Below are positions 25,478 to 37,545 of a stretch of DNA of 64,000 nucleotides, piece after piece. Numbering within the stretch: position 1 is the first letter of the stretch; every line of letters starts with the position of its first letter. The notes below the pieces were generated by a model, which did no database searches, was not told where the DNA came from, and saw only the letters and a list, made by a program, of their open reading frames with translations. A program made the position numbers and the translations under genes. The stretch comes from Diphasiastrum complanatum (taxonomy: Eukaryota > Streptophyta > Lycopodiopsida > Lycopodiales > Lycopodiaceae), in NCBI GenBank assembly GCA_029204225.1, contig CM055101.1, positions 42,432,927 through 42,496,926 on the forward strand, given 5' to 3'.

Positions 25478-26567
25478 CTCCCTCTTGAACCTTGCAACTT
25501 TGTATAATTAATCCAATTGTTTTTCTTTGCCTTGCAAAGAGTGGTTTGTCGAGCAGCTTCGTGAGCAGATCTGCAATCATGTCTTCAGACTTTATGTACT
25601 GAACCTTGAGCTCTCCTTTCGAGATCAAGTCTCGAATATGATGGTACTTCGGAGGTATGTGTTTTGTCTTTGAATGAAAAATAGGATCCTGGGACAAATA
25701 TATGGCACTTTGAGAATCCATCATTAACATGCATGGTTCTCCTTGTGGTATGCCAATTGCCTCCAACATCATCTGCAACCATACTACCTCGTTCGCCATC
25801 TTTGAAGCTGCGACATATTCATCTTCGCATGAGGATTGAGCCACCAAGGTTTGTTTCTTGCAGGTCCCGCTGATTGCTGCTTTGTACACTATCGAACATC
25901 CTCCTGTCACGGACTTGTTGTCGTCTTTGCAGCTTGCCCAACTTGCATCAATGTAGTGGTGCAGCTCAAATCCTTTGTCTTCTTTCTCTACTTTGTAGGT
26001 TAATCCCATATTTTGGATACCCTTCAGATATTGCAGGATTCGTTTCGCCATTTGCCAATGCGCCATGCCAAGATTCGAAGAGAATTGGCTTAATGCATAG
26101 ACAGAGAAAGCCAAATCGGGTTTGGTACAAATTGTGAGGTACATCAGACTACCGATCAGGTTTTGGTAGGGTACACCTTCCATCTTCTGCCTCTCCTCAT
26201 TTGTATTCGGACAATCCTGCTTCACTAATCTGGCTCCAACTATCATTGGTGTGACCTTTGCTTTGTAGTCCATCATTCGATACCGCTTCAGCACTTTTTG
26301 GACGTACTTTGACTGACTCAGATGCATTTCTCTTCTTATTCGACCTCTTCTGATCTCTAGCCCAAGGCATTTTGTTGCTTCTCCTGGATCTGTGATTTCA
26401 TAACTTTCGAAAATCAGACTTTTCATTTCCTTGATTAGCATCAAGGAGTTTCCTATCATAAGGGAGTCATCTACAAAAATAGTCAAAATCACAAAATCTC
26501 TTCCTACTAGGAGCACTTGGAGTAACATCCTGGTTGAGTGCAATTTTCTCAATGGAATTGGATTCAC
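25478..26567 (-). pseudogene. Copia reverse transcriptase (3' part) and RNase H, open frame
   Basis: One long frame (379 codons, its last codons inside the LTR) starts in the RT palm just before FVDDSLMIGN, the Copia YVDD box with F for Y. It contains CLGLEIRR, YQNLIGSLMYL, KPDLAFSVYALSQFSSN, HHYIDASWASCKDDNKSVTG, MDSQSAIYLSQDPIFHSKTKHI and DMIADLLTK. The carboxy-terminal half is therefore intact and only about 60 residues before the VDD box are degraded. Gag, protease, integrase and the front of RT are gone; the sequence diverges above 26567. It cannot be autonomous. Confidence 0.92.
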
Positions 26568-28431
26568 TAATTCCGGGGGTCAGCACACCTTTTGAAATTG
26601 GTAGAGTGCACTTCTACATGGTTGATTTTGGTAAAGATGCTGCGAATTAGCTTGAATTCATTTGTAATTCCCTGTTTCTTGAGGAATCTTCCAATTGAGG
26701 CTGAATGATCTGCTTGGGTAGATCCACACTCTAGTTCAAATCTGTTTTTTAAGATGAATGATTTGCATGAGTCCATAATGGTTTGGACAGTTTGATTCAG
26801 ATTGGGCAGCAAGAGGTTTATTGATAGATTGACATGGAATCGATTTATCCTGCACAAATAAACTAATTGCTACTGGGAATCTTAAATTTTTTGGTTTAGA
26901 TGTGAGGAATTAAGGTTTATTTGACTAATCCTCTTGTATTTTATGCAAACTGGAAACTGAAACCATGGAATGGATTTGTAAATTGTTGATTTGGAATTGG
27001 AAAATGTGTGCATGCTGATAAAACCCTGTAAAACCGTTGTGATTGGTTCTAACTGCCTTTGTGAAAAGTTGTAACTCGGATAATCTCCTTTTCCCGGTAC
27101 TCTGGTCGTTGGATCAGTTGACAGAACCCAAGTTCTAGCTGAACAAGCTCGCACTTGGGATGGGAAGGGCTGAATCTATTCTAAGAATCTGGAAACCTGC
27201 ATCTGAGCAGTAGTTGCGTGATGGTAGGAGTGGTGCGAGCAGCTATTGGACAGCTTGCCATCCTGTGACCTGCAGTGCATTCTTCGGAACATGGGATTCA
27301 CCTTGATGATCTGCGCAGAAACTTCATAAAGATTTAGGATTCCTGGTTGAGAGCATAGTTGTTATCAAATGAATCCTCAATGTGAAGTTGATGCAGATCT
27401 TAGGAGAGATGTCTGATTGTTGACAACTGTGCCAGCCGTGAGGTGCACATCCGAGTGGATGAAGCGCTGTGAAAGAGTGCTGGGAATGGAGGTGGAGAGC
27501 AGCACCTGCGCGATCCATCGTCCTGACCTGCTTGAGAAATCTCTTTCTCTCTCGCGCTTGGGCACCCACCTGTTTTTTGGGTGTAGACGGCTGGAAATGA
27601 TCGAGACCTAGAATTTTTAGGTTTTGAGTTGTCTTTTCCTTTGTGCATAAATTGGGTATTTTTGGATTTGAGGGCCGCAATCTTATAATATTATGCATGT
27701 GCATGAGGGTCAACCGATGTTTTAAGTGCTTGACGGGTTGTAATTTCAAAAATGGTTCCCAAAGTGATTTTGGGAACTCTGGAAATTTGAGTTACTAGCC
27801 TCCAGTGAGAGGAATTTTGATTCCTTTGGGCATGTGTGTCAAAGCAGTAAACTCGATTTTGGACATTGTTTTTCCATATGAGGTAGAAAAAAATTTGGTT
27901 TTTTTTTCTTCTTCTCTGTGGACAATATGCATGTATAAAGTCCATATCAACTTGACAATTATCTGTAGCCTAGTATTTTGAGAAGTTAATACTGTTGTTT
28001 TTGTGTCAAGCGGTACTAATCGGTTAATATTTATTAAACCGATCTTGACAAAATAATGGTTGTGGTTTGGTTCTCCAGGCAAGTACCCAGTTAGTGGGAA
28101 TTTTGGGTCCCTAGTACTGTGCTTTTTATCGATTTAAACTCTGGAGTAAGATTACTCCTAGTAAATGGAGTTAAATTATGTTTTTCGGTTTTCTCCTTTT
28201 AAAATCGATGGAATAACGATCAGTTGGTTATTGTGGTTTTGATGATTTAGGTCATTAAAATTGAACAAACCAAAGCTTTTGAAATACTTGTTAGATAACT
28301 AATGGTGGAAAATTTATTGTATTTGGAGGTATTTCTTTATTGAACAATTTTATTTGGGGTGAATACAGTGGAGAAAGTACCTGAATCCAAATTTAAAGCT
28401 AGACAATGGTCCTCCTCTAATTGTGTCAAAG
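26568..28431. other. Unassigned DNA between a Copia and a Gypsy fragment
   Basis: No gene is recognised. Several short minus-strand frames are open (for example 26567-26857 and 27324-27749) but show no known motif. The segment could contain the unrecognised LTR of the flanking Gypsy fragment. Confidence 0.4.
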
Positions 28432-29830
28432 CTACATCCATTCTTGAAGGCTGTCGTTCTCGTCCGAAATTTCTTCATTAATGATTCGGAATGTTGGAAC
28501 TTCAAACTCTATAGGCAGTATAGGATGCATTCCATATACAAGGTAATATTGAGTCTGCTTTGTGGTAATCTTCTCAGTAGTACGGTATGCCCATAAAATT
28601 GATGGTAACTTTTGGTCCCAGTCGGAAGAATGTATTTCTATGATTTTATTTAGAATTTTGCACAAAATTCCATTGGCCCCTTCCGCAAGGGTAGTCTGTC
28701 TATGAGTGATGGAAAAGTATGATAACAGTGCTTCGATGGTCTGGTTAAGAAAATGGGTTCCTTTGTCACTAACAAGTTCTAAGGGACAGCCAAAACGAGT
28801 GACGATGTTTTGAAACAAGAACTTTGCCACTGTTTCGGCATCGTTTTTAATTATAGCTTCGGCCTCTACCATTTTGGTAGCATAATCCATTGCAACAAGA
28901 ATATAACGTCGACATGCTTCACGAGTGGTTGGTTTGATCGGTCCTACAAAATCTATTTCCCACTTCTCAAAAGGTGCTAAGGGGATAATAGGTGTAAGTG
29001 GCCAATGGGTCGTGAAGCTGGGTTTCCCCATCCTCTGACATGCATCACATTTTTGAATAAAAAGTTCTACATCTCTATAAATTGTAGGCCGCCAATACAT
29101 AGCATTCAGAATTTTCTTAGCTATATTTTTAAGAGCATATTAATGGCCCCCCGAATCTTCCTCATGTAACGTTCGGATTACGATGATGATTTCGTTGGTT
29201 TCAAACAACGACGAAGATTATCGTCGGCTCCTAATTTATACAAAACCTTCTCTAATTGTGTAGGGTCCTACTCTCGCAAAAAAGACCATTTTTTCCTACT
29301 TATTAAAGTGATAAGGATAAACCTAATCCTGTAAAAAATCAATAATGGATGTATAAATAGATGATTATGTGTCGATGCACATTATATGCTCATCCGGAAG
29401 CTCATCTGATATTGGTTCAGTTTGGTTTTTAGTTCAGAGGCGTGATATATAATCAACATTTTGGTGATCATTTTCCCTCCTTAACTTTTGATAATTAAAT
29501 TCATCTAATAACAATACCCATCTAGCTATCCTCCTTGATAGATGAGGTTTGTTTACTAGATGTTTTAATGCATAACAATACCTAATGCTTCATGCTCTGT
29601 AGCAGAATAATTTTTCTCAGATGCTGCTAGTTCCCTACCAACATAATATATTGGATAATCAATATTTTGATCATTCTTCTGACTAAGTACAACACCTATT
29701 GCAAAAGACGAGGTATCCACATATACGTGGAATTTCTTCGTCCAAACTGGAGGTCTAACTCCCATCGCTTCTGCTAAGAATTGTTTTAATCTTTCAAAAG
29801 CTTCTTGGTGCTCTTGAAACCAATGATATT
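28432..29830 (-). mobile_element. Ty3/Gypsy RNase H and integrase fragment
   Basis: From 29765 downward: RNase H (KFHVYVDTSSFAIGVVLSQK with the catalytic Asp, then YYVGRELAASEKNYSATEHE), a decayed linker, and an open integrase frame (29100-28432) with CDACQRMGKPS, WEIDFVGPIKPTTREACRRY, GCPLELVSDKGTHFLNQ and EGANGILCKILN. The catalytic core is largely preserved over 222 codons, although the usual N-P-x-x-x-G-x-x-E segment has become LAEGANG. It is the same family as 21405-24278 in the opposite orientation. No LTR, gag or RT lies beside it. Confidence 0.9.
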
Positions 29831-31320
29831 CTACTAACTTTTTTAATAAGAATCTAAAAAAGACAATGCCTATTTCTTATTGTTAGTCTCAGATGGTGTA
29901 AAAAAAGATTCCCAAAAACATCATTTATTGTTTAAAATGAAAATGTGTTAACCCCTAAAAAGATAAAGATTGGGGCCTTGGCTGAGATCTAGTGTATTTT
30001 CTTGTGAAATTCAAAAATAACTTGTTTTTTTCCATAAAATGGCAGTATGCTTTCCTACATGTTGAAAAAAGGAAACGACAAAAAATCCTTGCAACCTACT
30101 CTGTACTATAAAGCAGTTTTTTGTCTAAAATACTATAAAGCCGGTTTTTTTAGTGTGACAGAAAATCCCTACAGTTTTCCATGAACTGTAATGCAGGTGT
30201 GGCTCGTCTCTTAGTTGTAAATTTTTTTTTTTTTGACATGAACAATAGGTCCTGGTCACATGAAATGAAATGTGTAATTCACAAAATTCAAAAAGTACTC
30301 TTTTTTGGCTTTTTGTAAGCATATGACACAGTAAGTTATGTAATCATACATGTGCAGATCTTCTATGCTAATTGTGTTACTAAAGTACACTAAAATGATG
30401 TCACGACATTACACTTTTTTAGTTACATAAGGCTTAGAATATTATTTACACATTAGATGTAAAAAAAATTTGGTCAAAGCTGATTGAAAATACCCAACAA
30501 CAAAAAAAATGCCATGGGGCTATATGAAAAAGTAGAAAAAGTCTTTTGTTCGTTGGTAGATACTTAACCAAGCTACAGATTTAGGAAGAGTACCTACTTG
30601 TATGTTATGTTAATAATTTGCAAAAACATCTGCTCATAACATAACTTGTTAATACGAATCAGTGTTTAAACATGATGGTTACTAGACTTTATAGAATGTA
30701 AATCATTACATATACTTCTATAGGTATATATATGTAATACTTGACTTCACAAATACTTGTGTACATGATTACATATACTTCTACAAGTATATATGTGTAC
30801 TACTTGACTTCACAAATACTTGTGTTATGGTTTACAAGCATATAAGTAATGGTAATGTTATTTGATAGTATGGAACATCCTTGAGTTATGATAGAGTGAT
30901 ATTACATTTTTTTGCTTATCATTGCTAGAAACGTCTTTGGATGGAAACTTATGAGGTCAAAAGATAAAAAAGAGAAATAAAAAGATGATGGTTGATAATA
31001 TAACTTTTTACTTTAAGTTATATGAAATTTCCATATTATGCAATACATTTTCAAGTTGCGACATGGATAACAACTGAGAATAGGTGTAGACCAGTGTAGT
31101 TCCCACAAGAATACCCTTGTTTTTACTTGGATGTTATTGTGGATGGATGCAGGTGAGCTTATTCTCCTCAGGTTAATACGTACCACGTTTGGTATGGAAT
31201 GGAACTGTACGGAAACATTACGAATTGACTTATTTATGTAATGTGTGATTAGCATTTATTGTTGTTTAGTTTTGTTAGGTTTAAAAATACACACACACAC
31301 ACACACACACACAAAGCCAT
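29831..31320. other. AT-rich DNA, no gene recognised
   Basis: No convincing frame or repeat except short imperfect duplications around 30690-30830 (TACATATACTTCTA...AGTATATAT...CTTGACTTCACAAATACTTG appears twice). A (CA)n tract occupies about 31290-31314. The plus-strand Helitron ending at 31441 must extend into this region, but its 5' end is not recognisable. Confidence 0.5.
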
Positions 31321-31412
31321 TAGGGCACGCACTCACACGCATGCACGCACGCACGTGTGCGTGCGCACGTTCGCCATTCATGCACGTCCACCATCGACAC
31401 ACGTCCACCATT

Positions 31413-31441
31413 GTCCGTCAACGACGGGCACTCTTTACTAG
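31413..31441 (+). mobile_element. Helitron 3' terminus (plus strand)
   Basis: Hairpin GTCCGTC-AAC-GACGGGC, an 8 nt spacer, then CTAG followed by T. These are the hallmarks of a Helitron right end (stem-loop, CTRR, insertion before T). The same hairpin with the same 8 nt spacer recurs at 33446, 53254 and 60254. A TA tract (31442-31457) separates it from a convergent, degenerate minus-strand end at 31458. Confidence 0.8.
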
Positions 31442-31457
31442 TATATATATATATATA

Positions 31458-33445
31458 GTAGTAAAAGTGCCCATGGATGACAATCAAGTTTTTTTTTCAT
31501 ACTTTTCACATTTCATTATAAAAAAGTCACTTACACAAGATGGGTTTCAAAGAATGCATGAAATTTTGTGAGAGTACTGAAGAAAAGCCACCTGTTTGCC
31601 ACCACATCCTGGTGAGCTGCCAGTGGAGGCGGGTAGATTTGTTGGTGGTATGAAGACCGCATGGAAGGCACATGGGTTTCTGCCTGTGGTGGCCGCGGCC
31701 TCGAATTGGAGGTATGCAGCCCAGAGCTTGGAGGCAGAGGAGAGATCTGCGGATCCAGCAGAGTACTCTCAGGGCTCTCGACGAAATTGCATCCCAACAA
31801 CAGAAGCCTACGAGTGAACGGTCGCAAGCTGCGCAGACGAAGAGGGCGGAAGCAGCTTCCGAGCCTGCAGTATTCCTGGAACTGAAGCGCTTCTGGAAGC
31901 CACAACCCCTCTCTGCGCATCCACCATTGGCATTGCCACATACAGGACACCTCCATGGTTGATCTGCGAATGCGGTTGTAATAGGAAAGGGGAGGGGAAT
32001 TTGCTGCCAGAAAGGAGAAGGGATAGGGATTTGTTGATTGAAGGGGAGGAAGGAGAGGAAGGGGGGCGGAAGGGGCATGGAGGCAGGAGGAGGCGGAGTA
32101 GTGGTCGCCACCGGCGGTGGTTGAGGGTAGTTGGCCAGGGCCTGGCTCGTTTGTGGTGGCAGTTGTGGAGGCGCACTGCCATCGCGAAACGTAGATAGTG
32201 TCAAGATACTTCGCCATCTGCGCAACTTGTACTGGATCGAGCGATAAAGGTGCGAGAGCATGTTTTGTTGGCCTGGTGATTCTTGAGTATGTGCCTAAAT
32301 TTTGAGATGGCAGAATCCAAAACTTTTAGCAGATTGTTCAAAGCCCCCTCCCCAGCAGTTTCGAGAACAATGCAGCTACCCAGGGTGGCCCCTGACAGTA
32401 ATTCAGCAGTCAGTCATCTATGTAATAAATTATAAGACTTGGACCAACATAATCAATTGAAAGCCCACAAGCAATCAGATTAAATCAGTGGAATTATCTG
32501 GTTTGCAAGGAACAAATAGAATCTAGGATCTGAGTATAGGCATCACCAAAAGCTTCATTGGCCCATTTCTACAGTGGAAACCCTCTCCTGTGTCACATGC
32601 GAAAAAGTATGGCCTGAGCTCTGACAGGATAAACTCAAAGAATTCGAGAGCTGTCAGCTACTTCGTAAATCGCTGAAATCGCAGTTTAGAAAGTGCTCAA
32701 AGTCCCTGAGCAAGTGCACGTTGTGGTAAATTGCAGTTTTCCAAAGAGCTATTTTTGTAGTAGAATACTGCCGTCGAAGATAACATCATCATCTATTGTC
32801 AGAGAGCTACATCATAAGTAATACCAATTCATAAATAATCCAAGTTTCAGAAAGCAGTATTGCTGAGACTTTTGAGGATGCATTTGTGTGAATTGATGCT
32901 GATAAGTACTGTAAACAACTAATTGAGTTTGGGAGATTTACCGAGGGAATCGCCCACGTAGAAAGGTGCTATATTTATTGCTCACTCTGTGTATTCGACT
33001 CCATACTTACAACCAAATTCTCCTCCAACTTTGATCTCTGTCAAGGGTAAAAAGCTACCATGGTTAATAGAAGCAAGTGCCAGCAGCACAATGGTCAGGA
33101 GCAACAACAATTTTTGCTCGTACACACTACCGCCATCAGTATTTGTGAGAGAGAGAGAGAGAGAGCGAGAGCGAGAGAGAGAGAGAGAGAGAGACTCGAT
33201 CGAGAGAGAGATCGCGCGCGCCGGGGGGAAATTGGAAATTTGAAATGTGTGTGTGGGTGAAAAAGAAAATAAAAGACGCGCATGTGTTGTTTTCTTACCA
33301 TTTTTTTTCAAAGTGTGTTTTAGCTCTTTTCTTTGCAAATGAGTGACGTTTTTTGCGGGCATCGCGTGACATTTTAGGTGGCACAGCGTGACATTTTTTA
33401 CGGCAAAACACACACTCTCTCTCTAAAATAGTTTTATACTATATA
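31458..33445 (-). mobile_element. Probable Helitron B (minus strand) with captured exon
   Basis: The 5' end lies at 33445: the minus strand begins TATATAGTATAAAACTATTT and about 250 bp match the 5' region of the complete Helitron at 59398, ending in a CT tract in both (33193-33146 here). The initial TC is missing because the element directly abuts the CTAG of Helitron A. The 3' end at 31458 is degenerate (CTAC for CTAG, and a partial hairpin GTCATCCATGGGC). Inside, 31531-32270 is GC-rich and reads as coding DNA. The 5' end is well supported, the 3' end less so. Confidence 0.6.
31531..32270 (-). pseudogene. Captured GC-rich, proline-rich gene fragment, unidentified
   Basis: The minus strand is open in three overlapping frames over much of 0.7 kb and is far richer in GC than its surroundings. 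Frame 1 goes from [20 protein letters not shown] through [20 protein letters not shown] to [20 protein letters not shown]; an alternative opening is [18 protein letters not shown]. The proline- and glutamine-rich composition suggests a regulatory or RNA-related plant protein, but I do not recognise it. Orientation is the same as that of the enclosing Helitron. The several open frames could be a by-product of high GC, so the true frame is uncertain. Confidence 0.45.
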
Positions 33446-33565
33446 CTAGTAAATAATGCCCGTCGTTGACGGGCGATGGCGGCCGATCAAGGTGACGGCC
33501 GATGATTTGGAAATTCAGTATGTCGTTGATGGGCAATGACGACTGATCTAGGTGGCGGCCGATGA
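33446..33565 (-). repeat. Helitron 3' region with duplicated hairpin module
   Basis: The last ~120 bp contain two imperfect modules on the plus strand: GCCCGTCGTTGACGGGC then GATGGCGGCCGATC, and again GTCGTTGATGGGCAATGACG then ACTGATCTAGGTGGCGG. The complete Helitron at 60282 has the same two-module arrangement, so it is a family character. Confidence 0.8.
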
Positions 33566-34129
33566 TCCGTTTGTTGTAAATCGGTGGTTTTATCAGAGAT
33601 GATTGACTAATATCTAATTTAGAGGAGCTCTGATCAAAACAGAGGCTCGGATACCATGTCAAAAATCAGTGGGTCTATGCGGAACTGGGAGCGAGCTAGA
33701 TGGATGGATCGGAAGTGCCACAGTTAGCAGCAATGGAACAACAACTGAGTGGAGACAAAATATACTCTTTGATTATAATCAACAGATGATTACAATCGCT
33801 TGAAGTGATAACTTCAGTTGGTTGAGCATGATAACGTTGGCTACCAAAAAAGAAACTCTGATCGTTGTGTGTGATAACATATGCAACGGATCTGTCCGAT
33901 TGAATTGATAAAAACAATTATCAGAAGTTTTAGATATCAGATGTCCTTGAAGAAGGTAAACTTTTCAGTAGTTGTTTTCTTATGAACATTCTAGGATAGA
34001 TATACTGAAAAATATCTATAACAACATTTTCCTACAGTTATTACAATTGCCTCATATTGTTATTGTTTGTACTAAGTAGGCGAACTGTCAACGCAAAGTC
34101 GTTGGGTCAAATTTTAGACTGACAATGTC

Positions 34130-35015
34130 GAAAAATTACATAGGGTCAGATTTTATACATTGGTTCGGATTTTATACAAAGTGAACATGTTTGAAAAAAT
34201 TCGAACTGATCTGAATTGAACACGTTGGGTCAGATTTTAGACCGATAGTGTCGGATTCTATACATTGGTTTGGATCATAGATGCACCGCAATTCGCGATT
34301 CAGAATCGTGATTCAGAAACGCGTTCCGGAATTTTTCCAGAATCGCGAAGAATCGTTTTTTTTTTTTTGAAATTCTTTTAGGCAATATGGGTATCAGATG
34401 AAAACTTTGATTGAGAGCATTATGATTGTGTAGTTTGTTGACCACCCCTCAGACCCCTTGTTTCTCGGGGGGCTACCACCCCCCGAACCCCCTAGAGCTT
34501 TCAACTATATAGACAATGTAGATAAAAATGCTACCGCCCCCCCCCCCGTAGATAAAAATGGGGTCCAAATGCGCGTCGAGAAGGGCCCAATATTTATGTC
34601 CCCAACGGTATGTACATTGCACTGACATCTCCAGTGAAACAATTGCAAAAGTGATCATCATCCATACAGTGGATAGCCCAAACTGTAGGATTAACATTTA
34701 CTGAAAACCAGAGCAAATGACAACCGGATTTCTACTGAAAATAAGATCAATTTGTGCCCCATCTACTGCACTTCTAAGAGGCAAAACGCTGGTTTGACCA
34801 TTGATCCCCTAAAATTTTTTTAGCCATAAGCTATTTTTCCAAAAAAAAAAAACAAAATTTGTTTTTTTTTTTTTTTGTTTTTTGCGATTTTGGGTTCAGA
34901 ATCGCGATTCGCGAATCGCGGACCCAACGAATCGCGATTCCGTGCATCTATGGTTTGGATTTTATACAAAGTGAACATGTTCGGGAAAATCCGAATCGAA
35001 CACGTTGGGCCGCTC
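34130..35015. repeat. Duplicated unit split by a transposon
   Basis: A unit around GGATTTTATACAAAGTGAAC, then ATGTT and a decayed AACACGTTGGG, occurs at about 34158-34231 and again at about 34953-35015. The second copy was interrupted by the hAT-like element at 34276-34952: sequence left of the insertion (CATTGGTTTGGAT) continues at its right end with TTTATACAAAG. Confidence 0.75.
34276..34952. mobile_element. hAT-like non-autonomous DNA transposon, 677 bp
   Basis: Terminal inverted repeats CATAGATGCAC / GTGCATCTATG are flanked by a perfect 8 bp duplication GTTTGGAT (34268-34275 and 34953-34960). An 8 bp duplication is characteristic of the hAT superfamily. The first ~80 and last ~80 bp are crowded with variants of AATCGCGATTCGCGAATCGC, probable transposase-binding repeats. 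No transposase is encoded. Long poly(A), poly(T) and C-rich runs fill the interior. A related element begins at 63904. Confidence 0.85.
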
Positions 35016-36498
35016 AAACATGTCGTATCCTCGATAACTCTCTGGCTTACAGACGCAACCAGCAATGCTCTTCGCACCGCATTACGTCTCCTATTTAATC
35101 TCCTCTTCCTTGCAGACCTACTTTCATGCTTCAGAGTAATACACGAAGGGTTGCTTCGCGCACACTCAGGTGTGTCCATGTCGATAAGCCCACATGGATT
35201 TTTTAGTTCTTCTAATAGAAATGGCCTATCAAATGACAATAGAAATCATCAAGTTTATTGTACAATATTAACGAAATGGTCAAATTCTACCTAACAAACA
35301 AATAAAAATAAAAACACAAACATAAACTATCTATGTTTAATGTTTACAACGACATTATGTTGACCATTTCAAAATACATAATGAGAAACAAAACATTATC
35401 ATTAGGCTTTACGATGCTAAGAACATGCTGGAAACTCTTCTAATCATGGACTTCACAGACTTTCTGAATCATTTGAGGGAAAGACAACATTATGGGACAT
35501 CAGGACCATAACTATCACAGGCTGACTATATTTCGATCGACATTCAATATCGTGAAGATAAAACATATCTTTTAGAATAGGAGGAAAGTTTAAAGTGTTA
35601 TTCATGGACACGTTAAAGATAGGGATGAAAAGATTTTATCATTGATTTAGACAAACCTCGGGCCTCTACATACCCGTCGTTGGCTTTTTGCATCGATGGA
35701 GTTTACTTGTCATTGTGTCTGTAACTCAAGTATTAAGATTGGCCTACATAAACCCAGCTAAGAACGTTATTTTGACCCATGTATCTCATATGCTGATTAC
35801 CCCAAGCGAAATGGTATGCAGACCATTCATATATCAATCTAATAAATACATCAGATTGCTACATCTCGTGCATATTAAGCTAATAAATACATCAGACCAC
35901 AATTGCTTCATAAATGATATGAGTTGCAAAAATCGTTGTATTGCATTATTCTTCATGCATTCATTAGGTGTGTGGCAAAATACTACTATATTATTGTTTG
36001 TTGTAACTGGCATCAGTTATTTATGGAAAGGAGGGCCTTAATTTTCAGCTGAATGTGAGAATAAATCTGATAATAAGGTAAAGGTAGAGGCTAATAGCAG
36101 TTAACAATGACTTTTCTAACAACGATCCCATAATAATACAATTGCTTTTCTTTTATGCACTAGCTGTTGTTTGGTATTTCATTGAAAAGTTCTAAAGAGA
36201 ATATATATTTCTGGGCATGGCGACAGCTCTGACATCATTTTGGCTAATATCCTATCAAGATATATATTAGGCTTACGACATACTATGAAAGACAATGATG
36301 AAGACAGTCAGTTTGTTGTTATTTAGCAAGAGGTCCTGCATTGCAAGGAGAGCTTCTGAGTCCAATTTTAGTTTACAGGAAATCATATTAGGTCTTAATC
36401 AAACATGCAGACTATTAGGAAATCATGCGAACTTTTCAATAAATCATATTAAGAAATCATGCAGACTTTATCATAATGAGAGAGAGAGAGAGAGAAAG

Positions 36499-36551
<53 letters not shown>

Positions 36552-37545
36552 TTTATTAATGTCTTTTTCATGCCAAAAGGCATATCACATACTGATCACG
36601 TTCACGGGAATGGCAACTGCCATTCACCTGGTCTTTTTTCAAGTCAGCAATCTCTTTCAAACCAGCATCTTCCTAGAAATAACTTTGTCTAGAATGCAAT
36701 AAATAGCCAAACCCTCTACTAACCGCAACTCAGATTAATGCCAATGGTCACCCTGGAAATTTTGCATCTTATTTGAAGTTCCAATACAACATTCTCTTGA
36801 GAATGCAATTTTTTTTTCTGGAAGAATGCAATTCGGTGTTGTGGTTTGATACACATTGCACAACTATTTTCTAAAGTCAACATCAGCGACCCCACACGGC
36901 GCAACACCCTTCAGACTCTGATTGTTGCTAGTTGCTTGTTTTCCTTTTCAAGCACCGATCCATAGTCCAGTGTCCATTCACAGAGTTCAAACTCAAAGAA
37001 ATTCGTTAACATAATTAAACATTCCATGATCCATGTCGGGAAGAGACTTGACAAAAACAGATATAAAATGAGAAGAAACGTAATGTTCCAGCTTGCTACT
37101 CAAATACTGATGATTGAATGTGGTGAGTCAAGCAAGAAGTAAATTTTGCCATCAATTCTTATCATATTTCTTCCTCACAATGCAAAAGGTATTTGGTTAT
37201 TGGTGGCCTATATTTTTAAAGACTCGTGAATTTCAAAAAATTATAATCAGCTGGTATACAAATCATAAAATTTACATCTCAATTGAGACACCAACATTCA
37301 AAGGGTAAATAAGCGTTGCTGCTCTTTTAACAAAATCTCCTATACAAAATACCCTTGCTGCTCTCTTAACAAAATGTCACAAAAAAATATACAATTGAAT
37401 ATTATGTTTTATGTACAGCAGTAATCTGAATGCTACTAAATGAAGTACATTGTTCTTTTGATGTTCTGAGTAAAGCTATACAAGCTTAAAGTAGCTGAAA
37501 TCAGAAGTTTAAACTTTTTGTTCGATCTGTTGCAAAGCTTGGCAG
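35016..37545. other. Helitron A interior without recognised genes
   Basis: No coding signature. A (GA)n tract with one short interruption spans about 36478-36547. Short frames exist on both strands but none has a known motif. Confidence 0.45.
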
